DNA from: CAZDUZ01 sp964508755
GTDB taxonomy: Bacteria; Patescibacteriota; Dojkabacteria; SC72; JAFGCJ01
DNA: 17,388 bases
Assembly: GCA_964508755.1 (NCBI GenBank)
Contig: CAZDUZ010000019.1
Span: 1 to 17,388 of the forward strand
Reading direction: 5' to 3'
The notes beneath the pieces were generated by a model. The model was not told the origin of the DNA. It did not search any database and worked only from the letters and a program-made list of their open reading frames with translations. Of this stretch, positions 6,548 through 14,639 are shown piece after piece. A program made the position numbers and the translations under genes. Position 1 is the stretch's first letter. Each line of letters starts with the position of its first letter.

Positions 6548-6574
6548 ACGATATGCCTGTTAAACGGAGTATGC

Positions 6575-6618
6575 TTGAATGAATAGTGAATAGACCATTA
6601 CTCATTCAATTCTTTTTC
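6575..6618 (+). terminator. Terminator after the large membrane protein gene
   Basis: TTGAATGAATAGTG (6575-6588) pairs with CATTACTCATTCAA (6596-6609) with one mismatch and one G-U pair. TTCTTTTT (6610-6617) follows. On the minus strand the hairpin has no good T run, so it serves mainly the plus-strand gene; the converging gene at 6674 may share it weakly. Confidence 0.65.
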
Positions 6619-6673
6619 ATGAAACGGTAATGAATAATGAAGTGTGTACCTCACGTATTTTCGCTCATTAATG

Positions 6674-7858
6674 CTACTTCACCCCTTCGACAACCTCTTT
6701 TAAAAGCTTTTCATAACGGGGAAGAACATTCTCTTTCGAATACAAGCGCGACTTAATCTCAGCCTGCTTCTTCAATTTCTCATACAACTCAGTACTATCT
6801 ATCCGTAAAAGCGCCCTTGATACCGCAGAATGATTGAAAGGATCTACAATTATGCCATCATGCTCATCAGTCACCACATCCGGCACCGCTCCATAGCTAC
6901 TTCCAATTACAGGAAGTCCCGCCGACATCGCCTCCACCGCCACCAACCCAAATGATTCCCCTGAATACGAAAGTAACGAAAACACAAAGGACATCCGGTA
7001 CAATACCGCCTTCTCACCTTCATCGACCTCACCGGTAAAAGTGACTGATGATCTAATGCCAAGTGTACCCGCAAGTTCTTTCAGTTCTGCTCCATAGTCA
7101 CCTTTTCCTGCAATGACAAGGTGGTATCTCTGAGCCACCGCACTATCTTTTTTCTCCAATTCCGCAAAACCATGCAACAAATGCTGTATTCCTTTGTATT
7201 CGACCACCCGGCCCAGAGATAAAATGATCTTTTTCCCGTGGGGTATTCCAAATTTCTTACATACTTGGCTGATTTCCTTTGGCGATACCTCTCGAACAGG
7301 AGTAACGATAGGGGGAATTATTTCCACACGAGCAGTATCCCTGAGCTTTTTCTTAAAAAAATCGACATATCGCGGGGTAAGCAATACAATCGCATTCGAA
7401 GCGGAAATACTTATTGATCCAAGAGTTGCATCAAACATATCGACAAATACTTCAGGAATTGAAGCAATCGGACCATAGTGGGGATGAAATACCTGGGGAA
7501 TTTTGGATAAACCAATAGCTTTCCCAACAGAGGGAATCCATGAAGTAGGGTAGCCGTACGTAAACGTCACCACGATATCAAATTCATTTCTATGTGAAAG
7601 AAACCAGGCAAACATCCCAGGAGCAAGGGTGAGCGGATCTTTCCCCAGTCGCACACCCCAAAACCTTCGCACAGTAACTCCATTAATTACTTCATTTTCT
7701 GTAGAAATCCGTTCATATCCATCTGAATTTCGTAAATCGGTTACCAGTACCGTGACTTCATGCCCCATATGAACCATCCCTTCAGCCAGATCTTTCTGAA
7801 CGAGCTCACTTCCTCCCAGGGCTGGATGATAACGGTTTGCAATGATAAGGATTCGCAC
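6674..7858 (-). CDS. GT4-family glycosyltransferase (GT-B fold)
   Basis: A cytoplasmic retaining glycosyltransferase of family GT4, which moves a sugar from a nucleotide-sugar donor to a lipid-linked or growing glycan; the specific sugar is unknown. From the GTG at 7858 it has 394 residues. The N-terminal Rossmann half starts RILIIANRYHPALGGSE (2-18) with the family's glycine-rich acceptor loop. The donor half has LSLGRVVEYKG (214-224, donor-binding Arg217 and Lys222), VIAGKGD (248-254) and the EX7E motif ESFGLVAVE (301-309). Upstream in-frame ATGs exist at 7888 and 7960. The GTG places the first beta strand at residue 2 as in relatives, whereas 7960 would overlap the divergent gene. The gene converges on the large membrane protein gene and diverges from another glycosyltransferase. 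Confidence 0.88.
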   Translation of the reverse strand: MRILIIANRYHPALGGSELVQKDLAEGMVHMGHEVTVLVTDLRNSDGYERISTENEVINGVTVRRFWGVRLGKDPLTLAPGMFAWFLSHRNEFDIVVTFTYGYPTSWIPSVGKAIGLSKIPQVFHPHYGPIASIPEVFVDMFDATLGSISISASNAIVLLTPRYVDFFKKKLRDTARVEIIPPIVTPVREVSPKEISQVCKKFGIPHGKKIILSLGRVVEYKGIQHLLHGFAELEKKDSAVAQRYHLVIAGKGDYGAELKELAGTLGIRSSVTFTGEVDEGEKAVLYRMSFVFSLLSYSGESFGLVAVEAMSAGLPVIGSSYGAVPDVVTDEHDGIIVDPFNHSAVSRALLRIDSTELYEKLKKQAEIKSRLYSKENVLPRYEKLLKEVVEGVK

Positions 7859-7902
7859 CGAGAAATGATTACATGTTAGCAAGTTCATGGTACCATCATC
7901 AC

Positions 7903-9168
7903 ATGGCACAATCAAACGCCCCACAACGTGAGATCCTCTTGATTTCGACATTTCCTCCACAAAAAGCAGAGCACCTCAAAGAAACCGGCGGATTGGCCCG
8001 TTTCATGAAAATAATCACCGATAATACCTCATCAGTTCACTTCACCATTCTTTCCGAACGCTTTTCCGATAAAGACATCCCATTTCAAGAAGCTTCCGGC
8101 CATACCGTTATTCCTACCTGGAAACGGGGGAGCTTGGGGGGAATGCTTGCAATTACCGCGGAAATCCTGCAAAGGTCGTATGCTGGAATTATGATCAATC
8201 ACGATTTCGGAGTATTTGGCAACATGATGACCACACTTCTTTTTCCTTTGGTGATGCTCGTAGCCCGATTAAAAACCAATAAAATTGTCACTATTCAACA
8301 CTCGGGTCTTACCGATCTTAGACTCATGAGTGGCCACTTGCAGATGAAGGAAGACGACTGGCGATTGTGGCTTTACAGTCTCGGGATAAAAGTAGAACTG
8401 ATTTGGTTTCTCTGGCTCTCGAAGGTTCTGGTAGTTACAGAGGAAGAAATAAAGTCACGCCTTTCCAGTTTACCTCTCATCACGAAAGAAAAGATTGTCG
8501 TAATTCCACTTCCAATTTTTGCAAAGAAAACAGCTAAACAGAATAAAAAGGGTACAACACCTATACAAAAAGCAAAAAGTCTCTTTAACATTCTCTTTTT
8601 CGGTTTTCTTACCTGGTATAAGGGAGCAGATTGGATCGTTAAAAGTGCCAAACTCCCCGGGTGGCCTTCCGACATTCGACTGATAATGGCCGGAGGTCAA
8701 ACCATCAACCAACCGAACTCAAGTTATTACACGAAGCTTGTCGAGGAAATGAAAACATCCCCGCACATCAAACATACCGGTTTTGTCCCTGAAGAACGTG
8801 TCGCTGACTATTTCATGAATGCAGATCTTATAGTTCTCCCTTACCGCGTCATGATGGCTGCTAGTGGACCCCTCGCGAGTGCTATTGGCTACGGTAAGCC
8901 ATTTTTAATTTCCGAACCTCTCACCCCTTACGCAACCACATCAGATTTTGCAGAAGCCATGAAAGCTCTCAAACTTGAAATCTCAGACATTTCTTTTTCA
9001 TTAAAAAGTAAGAAGTCCTTCATTAAAAGAATCAAAGACTTGCGAAAAAACAGTGATGAATTAATGAAAATCACTCAACTTTCATTAAAACTGCAATCCT
9101 CTCGGGCGAAAAAAACCGTAACTCACCAGTATGATGAACTGGTACTCAGAACAATCAACCATGAATAG
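7903..9168 (+). CDS. GT4-like glycosyltransferase with atypical donor motif
   Basis: A 421-residue GT-B-type glycosyltransferase, probably acting in the cytoplasm on the same glycan as its neighbours. The N-terminus has ILLISTFPPQ (11-20) and KETGGLARF (26-34), the nucleotide and acceptor loop pattern. The C-terminal half has FFGFLTWYKGADWIV (232-246), matching the G-x-x-x-x-x-K-G donor region, VPEERVADYFMNADLIVLPY (295-314) and SGPLASAIGYGKPFLIS (321-337). The first Glu of the EX7E motif is absent, replaced by the SG-type sequence seen in some GT4 branches. The start at 7903 leaves 44 bases to the divergent gene; an ATG at 7873 would add an unlikely tail rich in His. The C-terminus (365-421) is basic. 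It overlaps the next gene by 8 bases. The family is well supported; the substrate is unknown. Confidence 0.83.
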   Translation: MAQSNAPQREILLISTFPPQKAEHLKETGGLARFMKIITDNTSSVHFTILSERFSDKDIPFQEASGHTVIPTWKRGSLGGMLAITAEILQRSYAGIMINHDFGVFGNMMTTLLFPLVMLVARLKTNKIVTIQHSGLTDLRLMSGHLQMKEDDWRLWLYSLGIKVELIWFLWLSKVLVVTEEEIKSRLSSLPLITKEKIVVIPLPIFAKKTAKQNKKGTTPIQKAKSLFNILFFGFLTWYKGADWIVKSAKLPGWPSDIRLIMAGGQTINQPNSSYYTKLVEEMKTSPHIKHTGFVPEERVADYFMNADLIVLPYRVMMAASGPLASAIGYGKPFLISEPLTPYATTSDFAEAMKALKLEISDISFSLKSKKSFIKRIKDLRKNSDELMKITQLSLKLQSSRAKKTVTHQYDELVLRTINHE

Positions 9169-10945
9169 AAAAAGTGAGAAAAAACAAACACTTGCTGTAA
9201 GAACTTACAATATCATGAAATCGTATTATCCAACACTTATTCTTACAGTAATTGTTCTTCTGATCGGTGTAGCAAATTGGCATCCCAATACCTACGTCAT
9301 GGGTCTTGATACGTATGCACCATTTCTTAATATTCATTCGGTCCTTGATAAAGTATTCGGTAACAACGGTTCATTATTCATTGAATTCAGTGGACTATTG
9401 TTTACCCTCCCACTAATTGCCATTCTCCAGTTCATACAGATCCCTGCATGGGCAATCTCGCAAATAATGCTTTTTAGTGCACTTTTTACGGGAGTTCTGG
9501 GTATGGCCTATCTTACGAGGTACTCATTTGCACGTTTTACATGCAATCACCGTCTTACCTTTCTCTTTGGTGGAATATTGTATCTTTCGAGTCTTTTTAC
9601 CTATTGGATTTTTAACCAGCCCAACCTCCTCTTCGTTGCAGGGTATGTATGTGTCCCCTGGGGAACATTACTCCTTGCAAAAGCATGGGGTAAAACAATG
9701 CAATTAAAATCCGCTTTATCACTGTTCGCAATAATTACGACAGTTTTTCTTTTCGGTGTCGTTTCATTAAACCTCGTAGCATTTGTTGTCTACCTTTTCA
9801 TTACCGTTTTACTTGCATCACTCGTCATGCTCGTTCGCGGAGAAAAGCTTCCTTTCATTAAAATATTCCTTGCTCCGTTTTTGTTAATACTTGGTTTCAT
9901 GATGTTATTACAGCTTATTGCATTAACATCCAAAACTCCTATCTCAGTTTTTTCAGCTGTAACGAAACATATCGAATCAATCCAGCAAAACGATCTTACC
10001 AACAAAATCTCTGATGATGTACGGGCATCAAGTTATTTGAGAAATTCCTTTCTCAATACTACCCGATTTGCAGGCAACTGGATGGAAACCCATGACCAGG
10101 ATAACATCCCGTTATTTCAAGAATACTCTACGTATAACCAATTCACGTATGTACTCCTTGGTCTCCTACCATTTATTCTTGCACTTTCAACACTTGTTTT
10201 CATGAATACATCGGGATCGCAACAAGACAATCACACAGGAAGACTTCTTCCACTTCACCTAGCTCTTGTTGCAGGGATTTTTTTATGCAGCAATCTCTTC
10301 ATTCCCATCGCTGAGAAGATTCCACTCATCGAAACAGCATTACGGTGGAATACCAGCAAGTTTTGGGGATTACTCATTATCCCTATGACACTTCTTGCAG
10401 CATACATGGTTTCAGTTATTGCTGCCTCGAAACAGTTCCATAAGAACGTGCGTTTTCTTATTGTGCTATTACTCGGTACAATTACTCTTATACACATCAA
10501 TCCCGTTTTGGCTGGTAACCTATTTTCACCTCAACTGACAAACACTATTCCTCAAGAGTATTTCACGATGGCTACAGTTCTTGAGCAGGAATATCAAGAG
10601 AAAAAAATATTGTACCTTCCCAAGCCGCAGCAGCTTTACTTTTACTCATACGACTGGGGATACTTTGGTTCGGACTTCTTTGGGTATCTCAGTAATGGAG
10701 ATTATATAAAAACAGGCCCTTTGTCGTATTTTCATAATAATAAGCTATATGATGAGGTACAAAATCTGTTGGAGATCTGTTCAACTGATAACTTGAACAA
10801 GACACTCGTTGATAATGAAATCGATTTAATTCTTTATGATGATTCAATTACCTTGAGTAATAGTTACCATGACTGCCTTTCTCGCCTTTTAAACCTTGAA
10901 TCTGAAACTGAAAACCTATCGTTGTATACAACAATGATGGAGTAG
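9161..10945 (+). CDS. Polytopic membrane protein, GT-C-like glycosyltransferase
   Basis: A 594-residue integral membrane protein with about eleven hydrophobic helices in residues 22-450 and a hydrophilic C-terminal region (about 465-594). The first outer loop, after helix one, reads NTYVMGLDTYAPFLN (43-57). A loop with an acidic residue at this place (Asp50) is characteristic of GT-C transferases that use polyprenyl-phosphate sugars, and the overall plan resembles AftD- or YfhO-like proteins. The start at 9161 overlaps the stop of the preceding gene (ATGAATAG), so translation is probably coupled; the longer start at 9131 would overlap by 38 bases. With the phospho-lipid sugar synthase that follows at 11044, it suggests transfer of lipid-carried sugar outside the membrane. 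Topology is certain; activity is inference. Confidence 0.72.
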   Translation: MNRKSEKKQTLAVRTYNIMKSYYPTLILTVIVLLIGVANWHPNTYVMGLDTYAPFLNIHSVLDKVFGNNGSLFIEFSGLLFTLPLIAILQFIQIPAWAISQIMLFSALFTGVLGMAYLTRYSFARFTCNHRLTFLFGGILYLSSLFTYWIFNQPNLLFVAGYVCVPWGTLLLAKAWGKTMQLKSALSLFAIITTVFLFGVVSLNLVAFVVYLFITVLLASLVMLVRGEKLPFIKIFLAPFLLILGFMMLLQLIALTSKTPISVFSAVTKHIESIQQNDLTNKISDDVRASSYLRNSFLNTTRFAGNWMETHDQDNIPLFQEYSTYNQFTYVLLGLLPFILALSTLVFMNTSGSQQDNHTGRLLPLHLALVAGIFLCSNLFIPIAEKIPLIETALRWNTSKFWGLLIIPMTLLAAYMVSVIAASKQFHKNVRFLIVLLLGTITLIHINPVLAGNLFSPQLTNTIPQEYFTMATVLEQEYQEKKILYLPKPQQLYFYSYDWGYFGSDFFGYLSNGDYIKTGPLSYFHNNKLYDEVQNLLEICSTDNLNKTLVDNEIDLILYDDSITLSNSYHDCLSRLLNLESETENLSLYTTMME

Positions 10946-11007
10946 GGAAGGCAGACCGAATTCACCTATTTTTTACATTTCTTTAAGACAGTAGATATTC
11001 ACACCGA

Positions 11008-11037
11008 TTGCCAGTAAAACCTATAGTGTGTTATAAT
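11008..11037 (+). promoter_or_regulatory. Promoter giving an apparently leaderless message
   Basis: TTGCCA (11008-11013) and TATAAT (11032-11037) are spaced by 18 bases. The ATG at 11044 lies where transcription is expected to start. ACCTATAGTGT (11019-11029) in the spacer resembles ACCCATAGTGT of the two shared-element promoters, though it is displaced relative to the -35. Confidence 0.55.
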
Positions 11038-11043
11038 TAGGTC

Positions 11044-11805
11044 ATGGTAAGCATCATTTTACCGACCTACAACGAAGCAGGAAATTTGCCAATCCTTATT
11101 CCGTTGATTGCCAGATTCCTCAAAAATACGAAACACGAAATGGTCGTTGTCGACGATAACAGTCCTGACGGCACTGCTCGTGTTGCTTCTGAGTTAGCTA
11201 ACAAGGGATATTCCGTCAAAGTCATTGTACGTAAAAACGAACGTGGCCTTGCTAGCGCCACACTCCGTGGTATTAAAGAAGCCTCTTTTGACATTGTTGG
11301 TGTTATGGATACCGATCTTCAACACAATCCGAAATACCTTCCAATACTTCTTAAGCAACTTGAATCTGGTGCTGACATGGCAATTGGAAGCAGATATACG
11401 AATGGAGGCTCGTTTGACGGTTGGCCATTGCTTCGAAAATTTATTTCCAAAACTGCGCTCTTACTTACCAGACCGTTGACTCCTGTTAAGGATCCGTTAG
11501 GAGAATTTTTTATGGTTAGAAAGAAAGTATTAGAAAACGTCGAATTCGAGAATATCGGATGCAGATTGTCACTTGAAATACTTGTAAAAGGAACATACGA
11601 TCAAGTACGAGAAGTTCCTATTGAATTTGGAAATAGAGCATATGGAGAAAGCAAAGTACTTACGACCAAAACAGTACTACAAGATGTGAAATTGCTTATA
11701 TTGCTATATGCCGCCAAGGCAAAGCGTATCCTTTCCTTCAAGTGGCTTTTTGCAACATCGAAAGTGCAGACAGCTGAACGAAAGCTCGGAAACGAGATAA
11801 AGTAA
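11044..11805 (+). CDS. Polyprenyl-phosphate mannose synthase-like GT2 (dolichyl-phosphate mannose synthase family)
   Basis: A 253-residue inverting GT2 enzyme of the DPM1/polyprenol-monophosphomannose synthase type. It transfers a sugar, typically mannose from GDP-mannose, to polyprenyl phosphate at the inner face of the membrane. Motifs in order: ILPTYNEAGNL (5-15), VVVDDNSPDGTA (34-45), KNERGLASATLRG (64-76), VMDTDLQHNP (87-96, the metal-binding DTD at 89-91), GSRY (115-118), VKDPLGEFF (148-156, where relatives usually have a Ser-Gly pair) and RAYGESKV (198-205). It ends without the C-terminal membrane helices present in many bacterial relatives, so it is probably peripheral, as in human DPM1. 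Its product is the expected donor for the GT-C proteins at 3581 and 9161. It has its own, apparently leaderless, promoter. The exact sugar is unproven. Confidence 0.88.
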   Translation: MVSIILPTYNEAGNLPILIPLIARFLKNTKHEMVVVDDNSPDGTARVASELANKGYSVKVIVRKNERGLASATLRGIKEASFDIVGVMDTDLQHNPKYLPILLKQLESGADMAIGSRYTNGGSFDGWPLLRKFISKTALLLTRPLTPVKDPLGEFFMVRKKVLENVEFENIGCRLSLEILVKGTYDQVREVPIEFGNRAYGESKVLTTKTVLQDVKLLILLYAAKAKRILSFKWLFATSKVQTAERKLGNEIK

Positions 11806-11908
11806 CGAGTTCAAAAGTTCTAAAGTTGATCGAAAAGCTTGATGCAAAGATGTGTATATGGTTTAATTACCAAGTACTGTGAATTTATACTCTTAACGAG
11901 ATTCCTGC

Positions 11909-14173
11909 ATGAATAATGAAATTCCACCGATCCGCCCCGAAGATCAAACTTTACGAGGTAGAGCACGAAGAACAGGCGAGAGGATAGGTGACGACATGCG
12001 TCGCGCAGCTCATGCAGCTCGTACAGGAGCCTATACCGCCAGAGATACTTTTCGAGGAGATCATCGAAATCCTGCGCCTCGTCCTCCAGTTGAAGCACAA
12101 CCGACACCTCGCCCTCCAGCTCCAGATACAGCAGGAAATCCCGGTAGAGAAAGAACCAATCCTCCCCAAGTTAATCAAGCTAATCCTGCCGGAGCTGAAA
12201 GTACCCCAGCAAGACCTGCACCGGAAGTCCCAAGAAGAAACATAGACTTAACCGGACATCAACAACTTCTCACCGCTGAAAGTGCTATCGCGGCTCAATA
12301 CGCCCAGCTCATTGCACAACTTGAAGCAAGAAATGCCTCTCCTGAAGAAATTGCGCGTGTGCGCCGTACAGCAGATGCAGTCCTTGCCCCATTACGAGAA
12401 GCACGAATAGCTTACACCCATCCTGAAGCAGCGTTGATTACCCGCGAGGAAGAACGTCTCGCACAGGACAGGAGAGAACAAGCTATGCTTTTGGGTACCA
12501 ATTGGAGATGGGTGCATGTTGGAAATGCAGTCACTGATTTACATACACAAAGACCCCAAGAACAAACAAGAAGAAGAGAAGCAGGGACACGTGATCCGCA
12601 AGAACGAAATCAAAGGATTCAGACACTTCAACAGCAAACAGCTGAAAGGTCAGTGCATGTCGAAGATTTACAGTCAGATCTCTATGAAGCACACGTCGCA
12701 ACGAATCAAGCACAAAACGAACTTCAAGAATTTGATCGAAACCATTCTCCACTTCTCACACTTCCAATAGGAGAAGCTCAACGAGTAGCTCAGATTGCTC
12801 AGAATCTCGAAGCGAGACCCGTTCCAGCAGACCTTGCACCTGAAAGACATAATGAAGTACTTACCCAGATTATTACTGAGTTAGAGACACCTCAAGGACC
12901 ACAGAGACAACCTCGCAGACTTTCAACTTTAGAAAGACGACATGCAGAACAACTTATTCGTACTTGGATTGCATTTCATCAAGCAGAGCAAACAGAACCC
13001 GCAGGATCTCCTGCTTTAGTCACCGCCCAAGAGAACTGGAACAACCTACAAGCAGAAGCAAATACAGCACGTGATCCTCAAAATCCAGATCGACGGGAAC
13101 GAGTCCGCCTTGCCACGAATGTAAGAAACGCCCTAAGAACTGAAACCGAGACTGAGCACTCCATTCGACAAAGCTCAGATCAACTAAGACGAGATCAAGA
13201 AGAGCTACAACAGTTACAAACTGAACAAGATTCAAGACAAGAGACACAGCAGGAAGAAGCGCAAGCAAGAGCGGGTGAGCAATTTGCCAGCCGGCTTTCA
13301 GCTCGATGGATGGAACAGAGTGAACGACTCGCAAGACAGGACAACGAGATTGAAAGACTCGAACGAGAGTTACGTTTTACCAATCCAGTAGATTTACAAA
13401 CACGAGTACAACTGTTAGAAGATCAAAACGCACTTCTCCGACAACGACAAGAGACAATCACTGAACTTCATGTTACCGAGGGACGATTGGATGTGCTTGA
13501 ACAACGGTTCGCTCGACTTCGAAGAGAACACGTAGCCGCGGCAGCATTAACAAGAGACGTAACTCGTGATGCAGATACTGGCACCGCAACTGAGACCGAG
13601 ACTGATACTGCTGCTGCCACAAGAGCAGAAGTTGATCCTGCAGCAACTACAGCAACCCCTACCGCTACTCCGACCCCGCCTGCAGCAGCTGCAACAGCAG
13701 CTCCTGCTACAGCAGAAACACCTGAACAAATCGCCGCAAGACAACAAGAAGAACAAGAACGCCGTGAACAAGAGAAAAAGGCACTTGAAAGAAAAGAACG
13801 GATCTTCAAAATTGCCACCATCGCAGCCTACGGTGTAGGGATTGCAGTAGGAGCATTCGTACTTTCTCCCGTTGTCGGAGTCGCCGCAGTTCCATTCTTT
13901 TTTGGCGGTGCGCTTGGCGGATTTATCGGTTCATTTATTACTAACCGTGTAGCAGAAAAAATGGAAGGTAATGCAAACAAACTTACTGACGCAGCAGAAA
14001 AACAACGTGCAAAACAAAGAGCTACCCGTGTACGAGATATCGCACGATGGCTTTCTATTGCCGCGAAAGGTTCCGCAGCCCTTGGATTCGGGGTCTATCT
14101 GCCATTTCTCTACTCGACCGCTATCGCCCCGACCATAGCAAAAGTTAATGCAGGATACTCCCTGATCCCTTAA
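11909..14173 (+). CDS. Large Q/E/R-rich coiled-coil protein with C-terminal membrane segments
   Basis: A 754-residue protein of unknown function. Residues 1-115 are basic, Arg- and Pro-rich and disordered. Residues 120-555 are almost entirely Gln, Glu, Arg and Ala helices with heptad-like spacing, consistent with long coiled coils. Residues 555-610 are an Ala/Thr/Pro linker, and 610-631 form a dense EERREQEKKALERKER helix. C-terminal hydrophobic segments lie at about 632-652, 656-680 and 713-742, the middle one rich in Gly (FFFGGALGGFIG). There is no signal peptide, so the long helical part probably stays in the cytoplasm, tethered at its C-terminal end. TATACT (11886-11891) is a likely -10 box; no SD is present. 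Repetitive, Gln-rich composition invites several spurious frames in this region. I do not recognise a named domain. Confidence 0.75.
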   Translation: MNNEIPPIRPEDQTLRGRARRTGERIGDDMRRAAHAARTGAYTARDTFRGDHRNPAPRPPVEAQPTPRPPAPDTAGNPGRERTNPPQVNQANPAGAESTPARPAPEVPRRNIDLTGHQQLLTAESAIAAQYAQLIAQLEARNASPEEIARVRRTADAVLAPLREARIAYTHPEAALITREEERLAQDRREQAMLLGTNWRWVHVGNAVTDLHTQRPQEQTRRREAGTRDPQERNQRIQTLQQQTAERSVHVEDLQSDLYEAHVATNQAQNELQEFDRNHSPLLTLPIGEAQRVAQIAQNLEARPVPADLAPERHNEVLTQIITELETPQGPQRQPRRLSTLERRHAEQLIRTWIAFHQAEQTEPAGSPALVTAQENWNNLQAEANTARDPQNPDRRERVRLATNVRNALRTETETEHSIRQSSDQLRRDQEELQQLQTEQDSRQETQQEEAQARAGEQFASRLSARWMEQSERLARQDNEIERLERELRFTNPVDLQTRVQLLEDQNALLRQRQETITELHVTEGRLDVLEQRFARLRREHVAAAALTRDVTRDADTGTATETETDTAAATRAEVDPAATTATPTATPTPPAAAATAAPATAETPEQIAARQQEEQERREQEKKALERKERIFKIATIAAYGVGIAVGAFVLSPVVGVAAVPFFFGGALGGFIGSFITNRVAEKMEGNANKLTDAAEKQRAKQRATRVRDIARWLSIAAKGSAALGFGVYLPFLYSTAIAPTIAKVNAGYSLIP

Positions 14174-14204
14174 CCATACTCCTAAGTTGTATTAATACTG
14201 CCAC

Positions 14205-14627
14205 ATGGAATCGATAGAAAAGACCGTTCAGGAAATGCTGAATGAAGGCTTTACTGAAGAGCAGATTGTTGAACTCCTCCAAATTGCTTCTGAAGAAATT
14301 GAAGATACATTGTTTGTAGAGCTTGGTAAGAGGCTAAACGACCAAGAGGTTGAGCAGTACGAGATCCGGGCAAAAAACGCTTCGACAACGCAAGAAAAAG
14401 AAGCACTTCTCGAAGAAATGGCGAGCGTGTTTTTTGGCAGTGATGCCTATCAAAAAATGGCCGCAATCACTGTCTCTATCCTTAATGAAACCCGCAATCT
14501 TACTAAATCATTAAAACAGATGGAAAAAGCATATCAAGCTGGTGATCCTGTTATTCGAAAACAAGCTGAGGATGCGATGAAAGATCCGCGAGTACAGAAG
14601 CTGATGGAGAAGTGGAGGAGAGAGTAA
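14205..14627 (+). CDS. Small helical protein of unknown function
   Basis: A 140-residue acidic, fully helical-looking protein. The N-terminus, MESIEKTVQEMLNEGFTEEQ, is followed by LLQIASEEIEDTLFVELGKRLNDQEVEQYE, then helices ending in a basic KLMEKWRRE. The pattern of short helices with LNDQEVEQYE and EALLEEMASVF reminds me of DUF5663-like proteins common in candidate phyla genomes, but I cannot confirm this by eye. No signal peptide or membrane segment is present. It begins 31 bases after the coiled-coil gene. TAATAC (14193-14198) lies 6 bases before the ATG, so either readthrough or a near-leaderless start is possible. It converges with the glycosyltransferase gene at 14640, with only 12 bases between and no clear terminator. 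Confidence 0.72.
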   Translation: MESIEKTVQEMLNEGFTEEQIVELLQIASEEIEDTLFVELGKRLNDQEVEQYEIRAKNASTTQEKEALLEEMASVFFGSDAYQKMAAITVSILNETRNLTKSLKQMEKAYQAGDPVIRKQAEDAMKDPRVQKLMEKWRRE

Positions 14628-14639
14628 GACGGTTTATTA

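Noticed and set aside
13195..13838. Several frames rich in Ser/Cys/Gln/Leu runs on both strands
   Set aside because: They are shadows of the low-complexity coiled-coil gene.
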